From Trichoplax adhaerens (Eukaryota > Placozoa > Uniplacotomia > Trichoplacea > Trichoplacidae): 64,000 bases of DNA. Where the stretch lies: the NCBI RefSeq assembly GCF_000150275.1, contig NW_002060975.1, positions 190,655 through 254,654 of the forward strand, read 5' to 3'. This document shows positions 38,475-50,816 of the stretch, piece after piece (positions within the stretch are counted from its first letter, which is position 1; each line of letters opens with the position of its first letter). Position numbers and translations under genes: made by a program. The notes under the pieces were generated by a model. The model saw only the letters and a list, made by a program, of their open reading frames with translations, was not told the origin of the DNA and ran no database searches.

Positions 38475-41400
38475 GATCTTTAAATCGCTGTAGCTGCTAC
38501 TAATCTGAAATAAATACACCGATGTCACAACGACAGAGATTGAGATTAGATGCTCACTCTTGTTTTACAGTAATCAATTTATTAGAGAGTGAAAGAGCAA
38601 AAATGATTAGTAAATTTTACTGTTATTTCCTTTTATCATATTTATAGTAATGCGTTTTATTACGCTCTAACTCTATTTCTAACGAATAATTTTCGACGTA
38701 GCAAAGTTAATAGAAACAAAATACTTACAGTAATGTCGTAAATCAACAGCAATATTAAAGAAATAAATAACAAAAAAATCCAATTTTCGTCTCCTATTTG
38801 ATGATTGTACTATATGGTATGATGATTATAGGTTATAGCGAATTCCTTTAGCACGACGCTGTCATAATCAATAGTGAAATACAAACCATGCCAATCAATT
38901 TCTTACCTCCGATCAAGAAAGTACAATAGATTCATGAAATATCGCTTCTTTTCGACGATATTTCATAACTATTTCATTAAGTAAGTTTGAAACCATGGCG
39001 AAGGTAAAGCAGAAATTGCATGCTCAGCTATTGTGTCAAATTTGAACAGTCAGGACAATATCAACTGATCAGGGTAATATTGTAGCTTATAACAAACTAG
39101 CCTAAATGATTTCATTTAACAAATAACAATACATTTTTGCTTGTCTTTGGTAAACATCTGGCAGTAATTAGAGATATAGAAATGGAAGTCATCATTATAA
39201 TTAATGGTCATACTTGACAACTAGAATATAATGTAACTGTATTATCTTAATATTTCGTTATTCAAAGATAGACTGAATAGATAGGGATTGTTTTTTTAAT
39301 AACATCCTTTAGGGTATCTGATTCATTATGAGTAACCATGTAATCTGATTGATAATTCTTCGTTATTCATTCTCAAGTGAAGAAAATTCTTGGAAATTCT
39401 GTACGTATTAACTTATGACAGCAGTAGTAGGATTGACAGCATGACTACTTTTGATTAGTAGGCGAAGTAAGTAGGGCGAGAACGAATAGCACCATGTACT
39501 AGCAGGAATTAAACTTATTTCAGAGATAATATATTTAACCTTCATTTTTGAGAGAATTTTAGTGGAATTCGTTAGTCGTTATAGATCTACTTAATTATTT
39601 ATCACTATTTCTGTTTCGACTTCTGATCATTGCACTAGCTTATCTCTATATAGCACTCAGAATTTTCTGTTACCGATACATATCCTTAATGACGTCTAGC
39701 CCTATTTCTGTTTAACATCCTATATTTTATAGCATCACGAGTTATGCATTTCGTTCGATAACAGTCGAGACATCGGCTATTTCAGTCTGTTAAATGAAAG
39801 TTATTTGAAAGTCGACTGTACCCTCCTTTATCACAGGTAAACTACAGTGCCCGATAGACAGTAAATACGCGTATTTAGAATAATAAACACCATTGGTCTG
39901 TGCATATTTGCTCAAATGGAATTTAAATTCATTATGGATAAAGCGCTATTGATACTGTTGAGCTACATATTGGACTTGCAGACGAAGAAAACTCGAGTCA
40001 TAATGTTTATTCGATCAAAAGTACAAGCATGTTTTACTATTGATCAGTCAATATGGGATTTATTTTTAGAATATTTTGAGCTTAGAGTATATTTGTTAAA
40101 GCATATGGCAATCCTTGACTATCGTTATATTATTACATAGCAGAAATAACTATATGCAATATCTTTGACATTGACTTTTCTAAAATGATTTTTCTTGGAA
40201 ATTGCTTAATATCTATTCCTGTAGTAGAAAAGCACCAGATGGAATGAAGTAAATAAGTATTAATTTTATTATTCACGCCGTAATAGGCACATTGGCATAT
40301 TTCACAACAATTTGTGGTTCTTTCATAAGCTTCGAAATAGAACTACATAATAAAGATTGAAATATATGCAATTGTTACGCAACATGAATGCTAGTCAAAT
40401 TTTATTGTCTTCAGCAATAACTGTATACGACTCAATAACTTAAGATGTTGTCATATAACGATATACTACTTGTGCCGCCGCCTAATATAATATGTCATTA
40501 ATATACCAATTTTGGAATGGCACAGCTATGGCTCTGTGATAAAATTGATCACGAAATTCCGGAATTTATCGAAAATTAGGATTTTATTAGATCTTTATAC
40601 AAAGATACACCACAAACAGTTCTACTGTAACCAAATACAACTACTAGAAAAGCTTTTAGAAAAATTTTCTAAATAGCCGAAAATGCCTTCTAATATACTT
40701 TTTGTAGCATTCACAGCTACATTCAGTATAGTAAAATTTTATCTTATTCTACAAATATTCAGATTTTTATGAGCAACATTTATGACAGCAAAAACAGAAT
40801 CGCTATAGTTGAAATGATTGTCGTTTTGTAGTTGTACGGAAAAACTTAAAGATGCGCAGATGAATATGAAATCACGTGTCGAGAATATCATTCGTGCGCT
40901 TTTTTTCGCTCTTGCTGCACGAGAAAACATCCTTGAGAAATTAATTAATTATTACGTCATCAATGATATAATTTTTGTCGAATAATGAATCATACGTTAA
41001 CACCTAGCCATTAATTAACTACTATTAAATGTCATTGATAGTGTGTCGTGATTCTTGCTACATTTAGCATGTAGACTTGGCTATAAATTTATTATTGTTT
41101 TGCGCCAGCGAAGTTTGTGAGGCTATATAAAAGTCTTAAAGCTCTTAATTGTCGGAGTTGATAAGTTAGTTGATAACAGATGGTTACCAGCGGTTAGTAG
41201 TAGATTATAAGTTGTAAGTTCAATTAGTCATTTTAATAATCAGATTTTAGAATAAAGTTTTGATTCTTAGAGTGAATATTCTATCGTCTAAGACTCAAAT
41301 CTAAGTTTGTTAGATTAAAGAGTGATTAGGGTTAATTGTTTAGATAGTTAAGACTACTTTAGAGGAAAGAATCCCATTTATTTTTGTATTGCAATCTCGG

Positions 41401-42104
41401 TTAGGGCAATCCTTTCGTATTATGTTGTTATGATTTAAAAAATACGTTCTCAGAAACATACTAAACCGCTTCTTGATCATGTTAAAGTCGATTTCAGTCA
41501 CCTCAACTTCACGTGCTTTCAAATTACAACAAGCACTTACACTTTATATCTCGGTATTTTTAAAAAATATACCAGAACGCGACATTCGCATGATGATATT
41601 GTCTGGGCGGTTACAATCTAGAATTTATCGGCAGAGAACCTAGTTACTGGAGATTCCAAATTGGTCAATTCGTCAGTAGTGAGATTGGTATAGATTACTT
41701 TGATCCACCGTAGTTTCATACATCTTGATTCATACCAGAACGAATCGATAGCAATATCACTCACAGGTAAAATAACAATCAGGATAAGGGCAGTGATTGC
41801 GATAACAATATGTTTGCAAACGCTTTAATGTAGCCTTATGGCTATCATGAGGTGTAGTTACTTCGTGCTGCTCCTAGAAATGTTTGTCTTTCCAGTGTAT
41901 TTTACCTAGAATTAATCTTCGTGCAGTAGATAGTTTAGGTAGAATGCAACATGATATATGGTTTGTATCTTCATGGTGAGTTCATTCATTGCATGTCCAT
42001 GGTATACTATGTTATGTTCTATTACTCTCCGTATTAGGGATTATTACTGGTTATGTTCCTCATTTTAGGGATAATTACTGTAGCGAGATTATGTTTTAAA
42101 ACAT
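38475..42104. other. Intergenic between GPCR copy A and the third hairpin-core repeat
   Basis: Mostly unrecognised. On the minus strand around 41340-41870 there are protein-like pieces: an open frame with KAREVEVTEIDFNMIKKRF; a hydrophobic run HIVIAITALILIVILPVSD followed by YTNLTTDELTNLESP; and, in another frame, EQHEVTTPHDSHKATLKRLQ. They could be exons or remains of a single-pass membrane protein, but I could not join them. Confidence 0.35.
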
Positions 42105-42221
42105 ACTAGTACAAACTCCCGTCGCTTTGCTGACGGTTTACGATAATGTACCCATTTGTTAATAATTAACAGATAGTATTACCATTCAACATTATATATA
42201 TACAGTATATCCCGGTAATGG
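42105..42221 (+). repeat. Dispersed repeat, copy 3, with hairpin core
   Basis: Core at 42105-42149, then acccatttgttaataattaacagatagtattaccatt and tatatatacagtatatcccggtaatgg. It aligns with copy 1 at both ends and with copy 2 through the middle, and probably comes closest to the full-length element. It lies in the same orientation as the other two, about 37 kb away. No coding capacity, so a short non-autonomous element is likely. Confidence 0.8.
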
Positions 42222-43134
42222 CCAGGCACTACTATATTCACAACTATGCTTCTAGAATACTACTTTTCAATAATGCGTTCACGGATCAAACCTTATTATA
42301 GTCTTTGATAATAATTCGGCAATTATAATATCTGGCCTACATATCCTAATGTGAAGAATAATGCTACTGGACAGATTAAAATTATATCAACCATTGCTGA
42401 GTAGTAATATTATGATTGAACACTCATTGGCAAGTTTAATTTGCATGATTTTACAACATTTCATTAACATTCGATTACTCTATAACGCTGATTAGAATAT
42501 TATTAATGTATTACAAAGGAACAATAAAAGTAGTATGAAAATTACTCCCTTACATATCTTTAATTCATAATGCAATAAACTTTATTTACTTTACGTTCGG
42601 AATTAAAGCATTACATTTTTGTGGCTGCAAAATGTGTTATATAAACTGATATTTGCCTAAACGCTTTATTCTAAGTATAGTATTATAATCACTATTTCAA
42701 TGTAAAGCTTCCCTATATACTACATTACGTGTCACTCGGCATATGCCATTATTGTAACCTGGCAAGTTACTGTTAACTCTATTATGGTGTAAAGAATTAA
42801 TTTCCTTTCGATCAATAAACGCCTTTACATATTTACTGTTGTTGTGGTTTTATTAGCTTACCTTACAAATATAGAGTATTGATGTATTAAATGTAACGAT
42901 ATAAAAAGGAGATACGATAGAGAAAAAGGGAGACTTCTGGACACGTTAAACTTGAAAAAAGTCATAAAGTTGCTCATTGGCAATTTGTTATTTGCTGTTA
43001 CTCGTCGGTAACGTGAAAATATAAAGGAGATTTTTTTTAAGTTCAACTTGTAGTCGAGACAGTATACCTACTCCCTTAGGAAGATTTATTGTCAAATATA
43101 CATTTTTAGTGCTACCATCAGCTTTAATGGGAGG

Positions 43135-43403
43135 TCATCCAAAGAAATTATCTCCAAAGCGGACTTCGTAATCAGAATATTGTGTAACTAGCCACTTCTC
43201 TAGCAGACTTTCCGAGCTCCTATTTTGTCGTCTAGAATAAAGATTGCATCTTATGATATTACCATTATTAATGCTGTTGCTGCTAGTATTGAAACTGTAA
43301 ACGGCAGAAGCTTCATCCGATGTCTTTGACAAGCATGGCGATGAATAACTTCGAACATACTGGAACATGTTGGAGGTTCGTGTAGCTCCGATCTTTTGTA
43401 ACA
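43135..43403 (-). CDS. Possible last exon of an unrecognised protein
   Basis: An open frame of 88 codons ends at 43135. It is preceded on the minus strand by a fair acceptor (ttatgttcag, exon entry at 43403 in phase 1). The composition is protein-like: Ser/Asn-rich (YSFNTSSNSINNGN), then basic (CNLYSRRQNRSSESLLEKW), then an aromatic/acidic C terminus (YSDYEVRFGDNFFG). No domain is recognised, and it could be a cytoplasmic tail. A second open frame on the same strand (43251-43493, starting at ATG and ending hydrophobic) overlaps it, so at least one of the two is a chance frame. No upstream exon was found. Confidence 0.28.
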
Positions 43404-43919
43404 CTGAACATAAGTAGGTGTATATATGCTAGTATTAGAATGAAAATGAGTCTGCAGAAATTTTGAATTATTCAACCTCATTAGCCGTACCATTACCTAA
43501 AGTTATCAATTAATTTGGTTATTTATTTATTCCATATGATTTATTTAATTTTATTTTGCTTATTTTATGTTTATTTTTATTTATGTTATCTGCACAGATT
43601 CATTTAGATAATAATAGAAAGTATTATGCCTCAAGGAACGTGGGGCAACACTTTAATAATCATATGTTGTTTTAAGAGCAATTGCACTCGCACTTGTCAC
43701 CATTGGACAATACAGTACATAAATTTTTATATTTTGTCCGGTGCCTAACCCTATCTCATAGATTAGCAGCAGCGGGAAACTTTTACGGTCTCACCTCGGA
43801 CAAAACTTTAGGAATTGACTTGTGTTTTAAGGAGATAAAACACGTTATACCATCATCTGAACGAATCTTATGTAACTAATGGAAGAACAGTAGCTTTAGT
43901 ACTCGACGAAATAGAAACC

Positions 43920-44033
43920 ATGGCAAGTCGGATGGCTAAATCCAATCTCTTATTCATTCTATTGCACCTGAGCTGGTCTCATTTTGTAGTCAACTCGATT
44001 GCCGCTTGCACAATGAATCTTTTCCTCTTTTAA
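43920..44033 (+). other. Possible signal-peptide leader of the esterase pseudogene
   Basis: ATG at 43920 opens a 37-codon frame with a basic start and a hydrophobic run (KSNLLFILLHLSW), typical of a secretion signal. It lies about 300 bases upstream of the first recognisable esterase sequence on the same strand, as expected for a secreted esterase. No convincing splice donor or continuous frame connects the two, so this may be chance. Confidence 0.25.
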
Positions 44034-44239
44034 GTTCTTAAATGTGTGTTTGAATTTGATTTCGATGTGACAATGTCAAAATATTACTAATACATCAAAT
44101 TGTCCTGTTCAAGGTAAGAAAACTCGTTATAATGTGTAGTGCTTGAATTTTACAATTCCTTAGGTTCACAATCGTTTAACTCAAAATCTGAGATATTAAA
44201 ATTGAGCAAATTTCTAACGTGACACAAAATCAACAGAAG

Positions 44240-45558
44240 CACTTATTGGGAGAAGACGTTTCGCCAAGCCCATTTCATGTTACCTACTTGGTCCATACCT
44301 CTTAATGCGACCGTTTTTCTCCATCATGTCCTCTGACAATTTTTTACACAGAATTTTAATCGATAAACTGCTGATCATCCAGCCACTTAAAATTCAGAAG
44401 ACTGCCTCTTCTTGAACATTTATACTCCCACTACTCATAGGAATGCACGATTATCAGTTACGGTTAGGACTTATGGACGGTCGTTTTTTTTCGGTGCAGG
44501 TGCAAACTTTGATGCCAATGTCTTAGTTGTAACAGAAAATTTCGTCGTGGTAACCATTAATTATCCACTAGGAGCATTAGGCTTTTAGGAGAAATACATC
44601 CTAAATTGAAGTGAATCATTACTCACCCTAATTTAGGTCTTAATGATCAACAGCTAGCTCTGAAAAATACGGAAGATGCTACTCTTATTTTTAACCGATT
44701 AGTGAATAAGACCAACTGTGCTTGACGATCTATGAGAAGAAGTTTGAGATGTTTAAGAATGTTACCGTATGAAACTATTTTAACCCAACAAAATGTTATA
44801 TTAGGTGAAACCGTTCTAGCTTTTATACCAATTGGTAATACAGATCTAATTCCAGGTCATCCCATAGAATTACTTGATGAAGTTAAAGCTTTAAACATCA
44901 CTACCTTTTTTGGAACATGTAAAGACGTTGGATCGTTATACTTAATATTACAACCTGGATTCGATTTTAAAGTTAATGGGGCATTTTTCAAAGTTGCTAT
45001 TGCTTTTATGTTTGATGGTTTCATTCCCATAGCAAAAAAAGCCGTCATATTCCAATATACAGTACTGACTGGGTAAATATAACACAGCCTGTTTTGAATG
45101 ATCGATGCCTATAGATATTTACGAGGATTACTTGTTTTTGGCTCCTGCTACATATTGTGCAACTCAATTATCACGCCATGATATACAAACTTATATATAT
45201 ATGAGTTTTCTCGTAGGATAGTTAAGTCAGGTTATTTTACAGAACCAGCTAGGGTTGCTGAAACTATAGAATTACCCTATGTCTTTGGTCATTCGTTTGA
45301 AAACTATATTTTAATAGAGATATATTTACTTTAGAAGATCATCAAGTTTCATTGGATATTATGAATCGATGTGGTAATATAATGCGGACTGGGAATCCAA
45401 ACGGTCTTAATACTAATGATGTAGTCTGGCCTCAATTTGATAGTGATACTTTTCGATATTGTGTGTTTCACTTTAATCCATCTATTAGGCATCATTTAAA
45501 AAGTAACAACACGCAATTTTGGAATCGCTTTAAACCAGCATTGCTTGATGCTGTTTAA
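44240..45558 (+). pseudogene. Carboxylesterase/cholinesterase-family pseudogene
   Basis: An alpha/beta-hydrolase of the type B carboxylesterase family, read across several frames in family order. SEDCLFLNIYTP (44394) is followed by YGRSFFFGAG in place of HGGGF, VVTINYPLGALGF and TAG at 44586. A shifted frame then gives HPNLGLNDQQLALKN. After a gap come PIGNTDLIPGHPIELL and GTCKDVGSLYL (open frame 44732-45076), VAETIELPYVFGHSF (near 45257), and MRTGNPNG with VVWPQFDSD (open frame to 45558). There are at least three stops and several frame changes. The catalytic Ser elbow (GESAG) is deleted, the Glu of DEG is Val, and the His before EL.YVFG is Glu. No introns explain the breaks. A possible signal-peptide exon lies at 43920. 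Confidence 0.78.
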
Positions 45559-48500
45559 CCAAAATAAACCAATGATGAACATTAAAAATTTTTGTACTAG
45601 CATTAACTTACCAGTACTGAGAATTAATATCGTAGCTATCGTATCAATGTAACTGATAGGAATGCAATCTCTTTCGTAAAGATAAAATAATTCGAAATAA
45701 AGTTCTCGTGTTAATATGTATTCTTTCTCAATGCTTCAGTAAATTTATATTTGACAAAGCCTTCAGTATATGTGATTGCATTTGCGATTATTGTAGGTTC
45801 AATTTGAAGACGAAGTACATCTAATTTTTATAGTTCAGGTTACAGTTTTAGACTTATGATGACAATTGATTACATTTATTCTAGCAGATGATTATATGAA
45901 TGGACATACAGTAGCCTAGCCATCTCGAGTTAGTCAGTAAACATCCATAACTATAACTATAACTATTTCTCTGTTAATTTGGCTATTAAATACGACTTAA
46001 CTGTTAGAATCTTAAGACAATATACATTAGATACATAATACAGATTTATACAGTACCATTGGAGGACTAGTATGATACACTATTCGATAAATACGCACGT
46101 TGTTTTATCCAATTACTTCATGTTAAATCTTAGCTTGTATAAATGAGCATCGGACGAGTAAATTAATCCATTCAGTATTACACGCAAGTAATACCAACAA
46201 TTAAATCATTATCATCGAACACAGTATAAACTTGTTGATATTATTGTACTCTACTGTTAAGCAATCTATTCCAAGAAACACATAGATATTGGCTCTACTA
46301 TTATTCGTGTAATAATATTTCAAAATTTATCTATATTTCATTTTGGAAAGACTGCATTATCACTACCACTCCAATCTCTTCAAGATATACGAATAAGTCA
46401 TACCTGAATGTTGCATCATAAATATCACGATTGTATTTACATAAGGTCTATTTAGTGTTTATTAAAGGTAGCAGTTATTAACTGAGCAAGGGAAAATCTA
46501 CTATAGCGCTAAAACTTTGTAATGAAATGAAAAGTGTAAAGATCAAGCTACAAAACTTTAATAAACTTAGATTCTACTTCCGTTGCACTCCGGTCCATTT
46601 AACAAAACTTTGACACCAAATAAAATTTAGGGAAATAATCGATCAACAATTTATTACAAAAAATGGAGAGAAGTATACAGTAAACCAAACAACCTTACAA
46701 ATACTTAACATTAAGCATTAATAGAATAAGTGACAGACTTAAAAACTGTCAACAACCAAACAACCTTTCAAAAAGAAGAACGTTTTAACTTACGACAATT
46801 CGAACCCGAAGGCCTTTTAAACTCAACAAGTTCATCAAAAGAATCTTCTTCTACTCTCTCTCTTAAATTTTCCAATTGCACTATCATTTATAGGCTTCGA
46901 AGAGCCGTCAGAGGTATTTAAAACTAAACATTTTCTAACCAATTGCTCCTAAGATTCATTTTAGAAAACTACTTTGCACCATTTAAGAAAACAAAAATCA
47001 TTCAAAGTTCAGACACAATTTACCCTATGATTCGCTTACAAAACACTAAAACCAACAAGTTAACTATAAAATACGTCAAACTTCACTTCTAATATAATTT
47101 CTATCATTAATACATTATAAAAGTCTAAAAATTAACCTTTAAACATCAAGATTTACTCATATAAATAACAGTCTAACTACTTAACAATCAACACAACCTC
47201 TACCAATTTCCATCTTATTTTCTATTTTCCTAACTAAACTTTCCTAATGTGATGTCACGCTATAAAATTCCAAAGTTTCAAATTTATAACAAAAGTCCAA
47301 ATTTCAAAAATCAACTCTTACGATATTTTCCATAAACTAAAATCCAAAAATTAATACAGGAAAATTATATCGGATATAAATCCGACCAGTTCCGGAATCC
47401 GAATCCGAAAAATCTGGATTTTATAAAGATCACAGTAATTACTTATCAAGAAATTTCATATGACTACTACGACTACTTTTCTGACATTAGTATCGCTTAG
47501 TATTGACTGTTGATGTTTTAGCGTCAGGTTGTACAGTAACTGTACGATTATAGACTACATTACAGTACTTTACTGTCATGTTATAAATCCCCTTTCTCTA
47601 TGGATAGGGTTTTGTTACTAAGTCAAATTCATTTACAATTTGAATAGACTATCAAACTCCCTTTCTTTAGATTAGGCAATTGCTCTAGGGCTACTTCTAT
47701 AGCAATCTATATAATACCTTGTAAAATAATAAAGAAGAAAAGATGGCGACTTGATGATTTGGCAGGGTAAAACTTAAAGACATTATCACTTTATAGGTAT
47801 TTTCTATAGTAAAATAATACTAGTTACATACTAAAAGCTATAAAGGACTCTACTTTTAGTCCTTTACTACAACTTGACTGTCCTTTCAATTCTGTTAATG
47901 CCAGAAAGGCTGCCCACTATCCGAAATTTTGCCAAAATTACGGTAGTCTCTCTAATGTAACTTTTCGTATTTTAGTGTATAAGATATATCGCTTTGTAAT
48001 AAATAGGTTTTATTGTCGTTAATTCATAATCTACGAACTTGAAATTTGAGTGTATAAGAAAAACCAAGTTCCTAAAGAGTTACAAAGCGCACAGTTGCTA
48101 CAATTAGCAGTAATCGCTAAATATATATTATAATTCTTTTTAGGACATTATGTCTCAGGTTTTTTAATTTCTTTCCAAAGTTAATAAATACAATTAATTC
48201 TGTCACTTATGTGTGCATGTTGGTACAATGTTATTCCGAACATCACTTTCGCTAAATATTACATCTGTCAATTTTTTTATTTCGTTATTCTTTTTTGCTT
48301 CGATATGAAAAAGTATTTTAACAATAGTAAATAGTTGGTTTCTTGCACCTGCTATACGTCAAACAGCAATGATTCATAGCCGCTGTATCGTTAAATCTAA
48401 TATTTTTACATTAATGAAATGTTCAAAGTAATAATTTTATCACTATATTTTATAGATTAGGGGGTTACTAAAGGCACATAAATCATAATTCAGTTGCCTG

Positions 48501-49784
48501 CGAAGAACTGTTAGAGCAATACTTCAAAGAGCCCAATCAAATGAGCTGAAATATTGCCAATAGTTCGACTAACTTATTCCTACGTATATATTAATATGGA
48601 GCTTGATAGAATTAATTTTATAATCTGATCGAATTACCTGAAGCCTAATAATATTTGCTTTTGCGATAGAATTTTTCACTAACTTATTCTCATAGTAATC
48701 TAATTCTCACAAAACAACGGTCCATGTTTAAGTAGAATTTATAAAAAGTCTTTTATTATAGAATTTTAGAAAGGTAGAAATTAAATACGGTAATTAGTTA
48801 TTTAAACAATCCAAGAGATCCATGAATGCTAATAAATAACGAGATCGTATCTGTAGCTCATAAATGCGTATTTAGCTCAATTTCTTTACGACGACAGGGC
48901 TGATGACAATCGCACTTGAATATTTCACAGAGCACTATTCCTCCGATGGATAATTAATATATCCTACCATACGAATCTACCCACTTATTATACGCTTAAT
49001 TTACTTCCTTAATATGCAACACAATAAGGGGTTGGGAATCTTCACGGATACAGTACATCAATTTAGACAGACCATGTACCAACTTATATAATTGGCTATT
49101 ATTAACAAACAACAATCACTAATATTGGCAATTAATACTTTTTTAAAATATCACACAATAACATTTTAGTAAAGTAACTCAACTATGTTAGGTATAGCAA
49201 TCAGTAAAATCTAGTATCCATATACAGCTTTGATTATTTATTGACTACTAACAAAAACGATTAGGTAGATACATAAGCATAGTGGTGTACGTATCATCCT
49301 GTTGTATATATGGTGTTAATTTAGAGAAAAAAGTGTAATTGGTTAATTAAATATTCTTATCAGTCTTGATTACTGTAAATTGATGTCCTGAGATGATATT
49401 ATTTTCGTAATATTTATCAAATCCTAGCAAAATTCGGTACGGCAGTAAATCTGGTATGAGACAATTTCTACTTATTTAATTGTTTAGCGACAAAATAATT
49501 TCCATTGTAAGTTAGCCTTATAAATATGATCATGCATAGTTATTCTTCCGAATTTACTTACATATAAGTTATAGAGCAACTATTAAGATTTCAATAATTT
49601 TTCCTAAATTTACTTCATTCTTTTCATAAATGCGTCATACTCTGTATCAACAATACCAAACGTAGATTGATATATTCGTGTAGCGTACCTCGCACACATC
49701 TAGGCGTAATTTTGACTATAATTAAGTAGAATTAGTATTATATCTCGACTTTATCAAGAATTTGTACGAGTATATATTTGAAAA
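45559..49784. other. Intergenic, with a G-poor C-rich block at about 46490-47410
   Basis: No gene recognised. Between about 46490 and 47410 the plus strand has very little G and much more C (for example one G and fourteen C in 47161-47220). This is unlike the flanks, where G and C are about even. A 10-bp inverted repeat (cgctttgtaa at 47990 and its complement at 48080) lies further on. Confidence 0.5.
47534..47578. repeat. Two adjacent small palindromes built on ACAGTA/TACTGT
   Basis: Gtacagt-a-actgtac is a perfect 15-base palindrome. It is followed some 25 bases later by acagta-ctt-tactgt. Both use the ACAGTA/TACTGT word that recurs through the window. Confidence 0.5.
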
Positions 49785-50816
49785 TCAGAGTCTGGTAGAA
49801 AACAAATTGGTAGGTTCGGCAGAAGTGACATGAACTAAACGATGTTTTCTGCTGTAATTGTGAAAGGGTTGTAATTTTCTAATTAGAGCCAATGATCTGT
49901 TCCTCACATTTAAATCAAACTTTAAATATATAAACGGATTGAGAATAACAATTGATGTTGTTATTGTCACACTAAAAAATGAAAATAAAAAGTGGACAAT
50001 ATTACTGTCACGAATCATCAACGTTGATTGCTGAGTAACCGCCATGCCGAAAATTGTAGCAAAGAATGGCCAACTAATCATCACGTAGGACACGGATATC
50101 CAAGTTAACATTTTCATAAATCGCTTCTTTTTAATTTGTTCAGCTACAATTTGCTTTTTAATACTTTCTCCAGGTCGTTGATATGATTTTTGAAAGGATA
50201 TAATACGACCATAGATTAATAATATTAATATAGTTGGGATAATAAATGATATAGTGGCATGAGCTACTAAGTAGACTGAAACTGATGTAGTAATATTTGG
50301 GATATCACAGAGTAAATTATCACTATGGTGAACGGAAACATAATCTAAGATGGGAGCATTAGTAGCTACAGCACTAATCCATATTGCTATTTCGCCTAAT
50401 ACAAGCACATAAATCTTATAATTGCGATAAAATAATGATAGTGGCTTAATAATGATAAAATAGCGATCGATACCAATTAAGCATAAATTCATCATGGAAA
50501 CTCCAAATGATGCAAATAGAAAAAATAATACCATACGACACATGAATGCACCTCCATTATAATCCAGATTTCGATTAGCGATTTGAATATAACCAGCTAA
50601 TGATGCCATTGTCGATACAATATCAGATATAACCGAAATGCACATTAATTTATATGTCGTCTTCCGAAAATGTTTATCGAACAGAAATAGATAAAGGATA
50701 AACAAGTTGATGATTAATCCAAATATAAAGATTGGAATACCAACTACAGCAGCATATTGATATATTTGTGCTGATAAATTATATTTAAAGTTATCATTTC
50801 TTGAGGTATTACTCAT
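49785..50816 (-). CDS. Class A (rhodopsin-type) GPCR, intronless, copy B
   Basis: A 343-residue single-exon receptor, clearly paralogous to copies A and C. I start at ATG 50816 (MSNTSRN, with an NTS sequon); a TTG two codons upstream is not needed. It shows helix 1 GLIINLFILYLFL, a helix 2 segment following KTTYKLM, helix 3 Cys in FMCRMVLF, IDRYFIIIKPL, outer loop 2 with DNLLCDIP, a basic third inner loop (EQIKKKRFMKML), SWPFFATIFG in helix 6 and NPFIYLKFD in helix 7. The short Ser/Arg-containing C-terminal tail is of the type bound by arrestins. Motifs are intact, with no stop or frameshift. It is closer to copy C than to copy A in the IDRYFII and QIKKKRF segments. Ligand unknown. Confidence 0.93.
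   Translation of the reverse strand: MSNTSRNDNFKYNLSAQIYQYAAVVGIPIFIFGLIINLFILYLFLFDKHFRKTTYKLMCISVISDIVSTMASLAGYIQIANRNLDYNGGAFMCRMVLFFLFASFGVSMMNLCLIGIDRYFIIIKPLSLFYRNYKIYVLVLGEIAIWISAVATNAPILDYVSVHHSDNLLCDIPNITTSVSVYLVAHATISFIIPTILILLIYGRIISFQKSYQRPGESIKKQIVAEQIKKKRFMKMLTWISVSYVMISWPFFATIFGMAVTQQSTLMIRDSNIVHFLFSFFSVTITTSIVILNPFIYLKFDLNVRNRSLALIRKLQPFHNYSRKHRLVHVTSAEPTNLFSTRL

Noticed and set aside
37434-38528. Longer N terminus for GPCR copy A up to 38528
   Set aside because: The upstream codon is GTG. The ATG at 38474 gives an N terminus that matches copies B and C in length and sequon.
44857-45048. Minus-strand open frame over the esterase pseudogene
   Set aside because: Shadow of the plus-strand esterase frame, which carries the family motifs.
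45949-45972. Short ataact tandem repeat
   Set aside because: Only about three units; too small to mean anything in AT-rich DNA.
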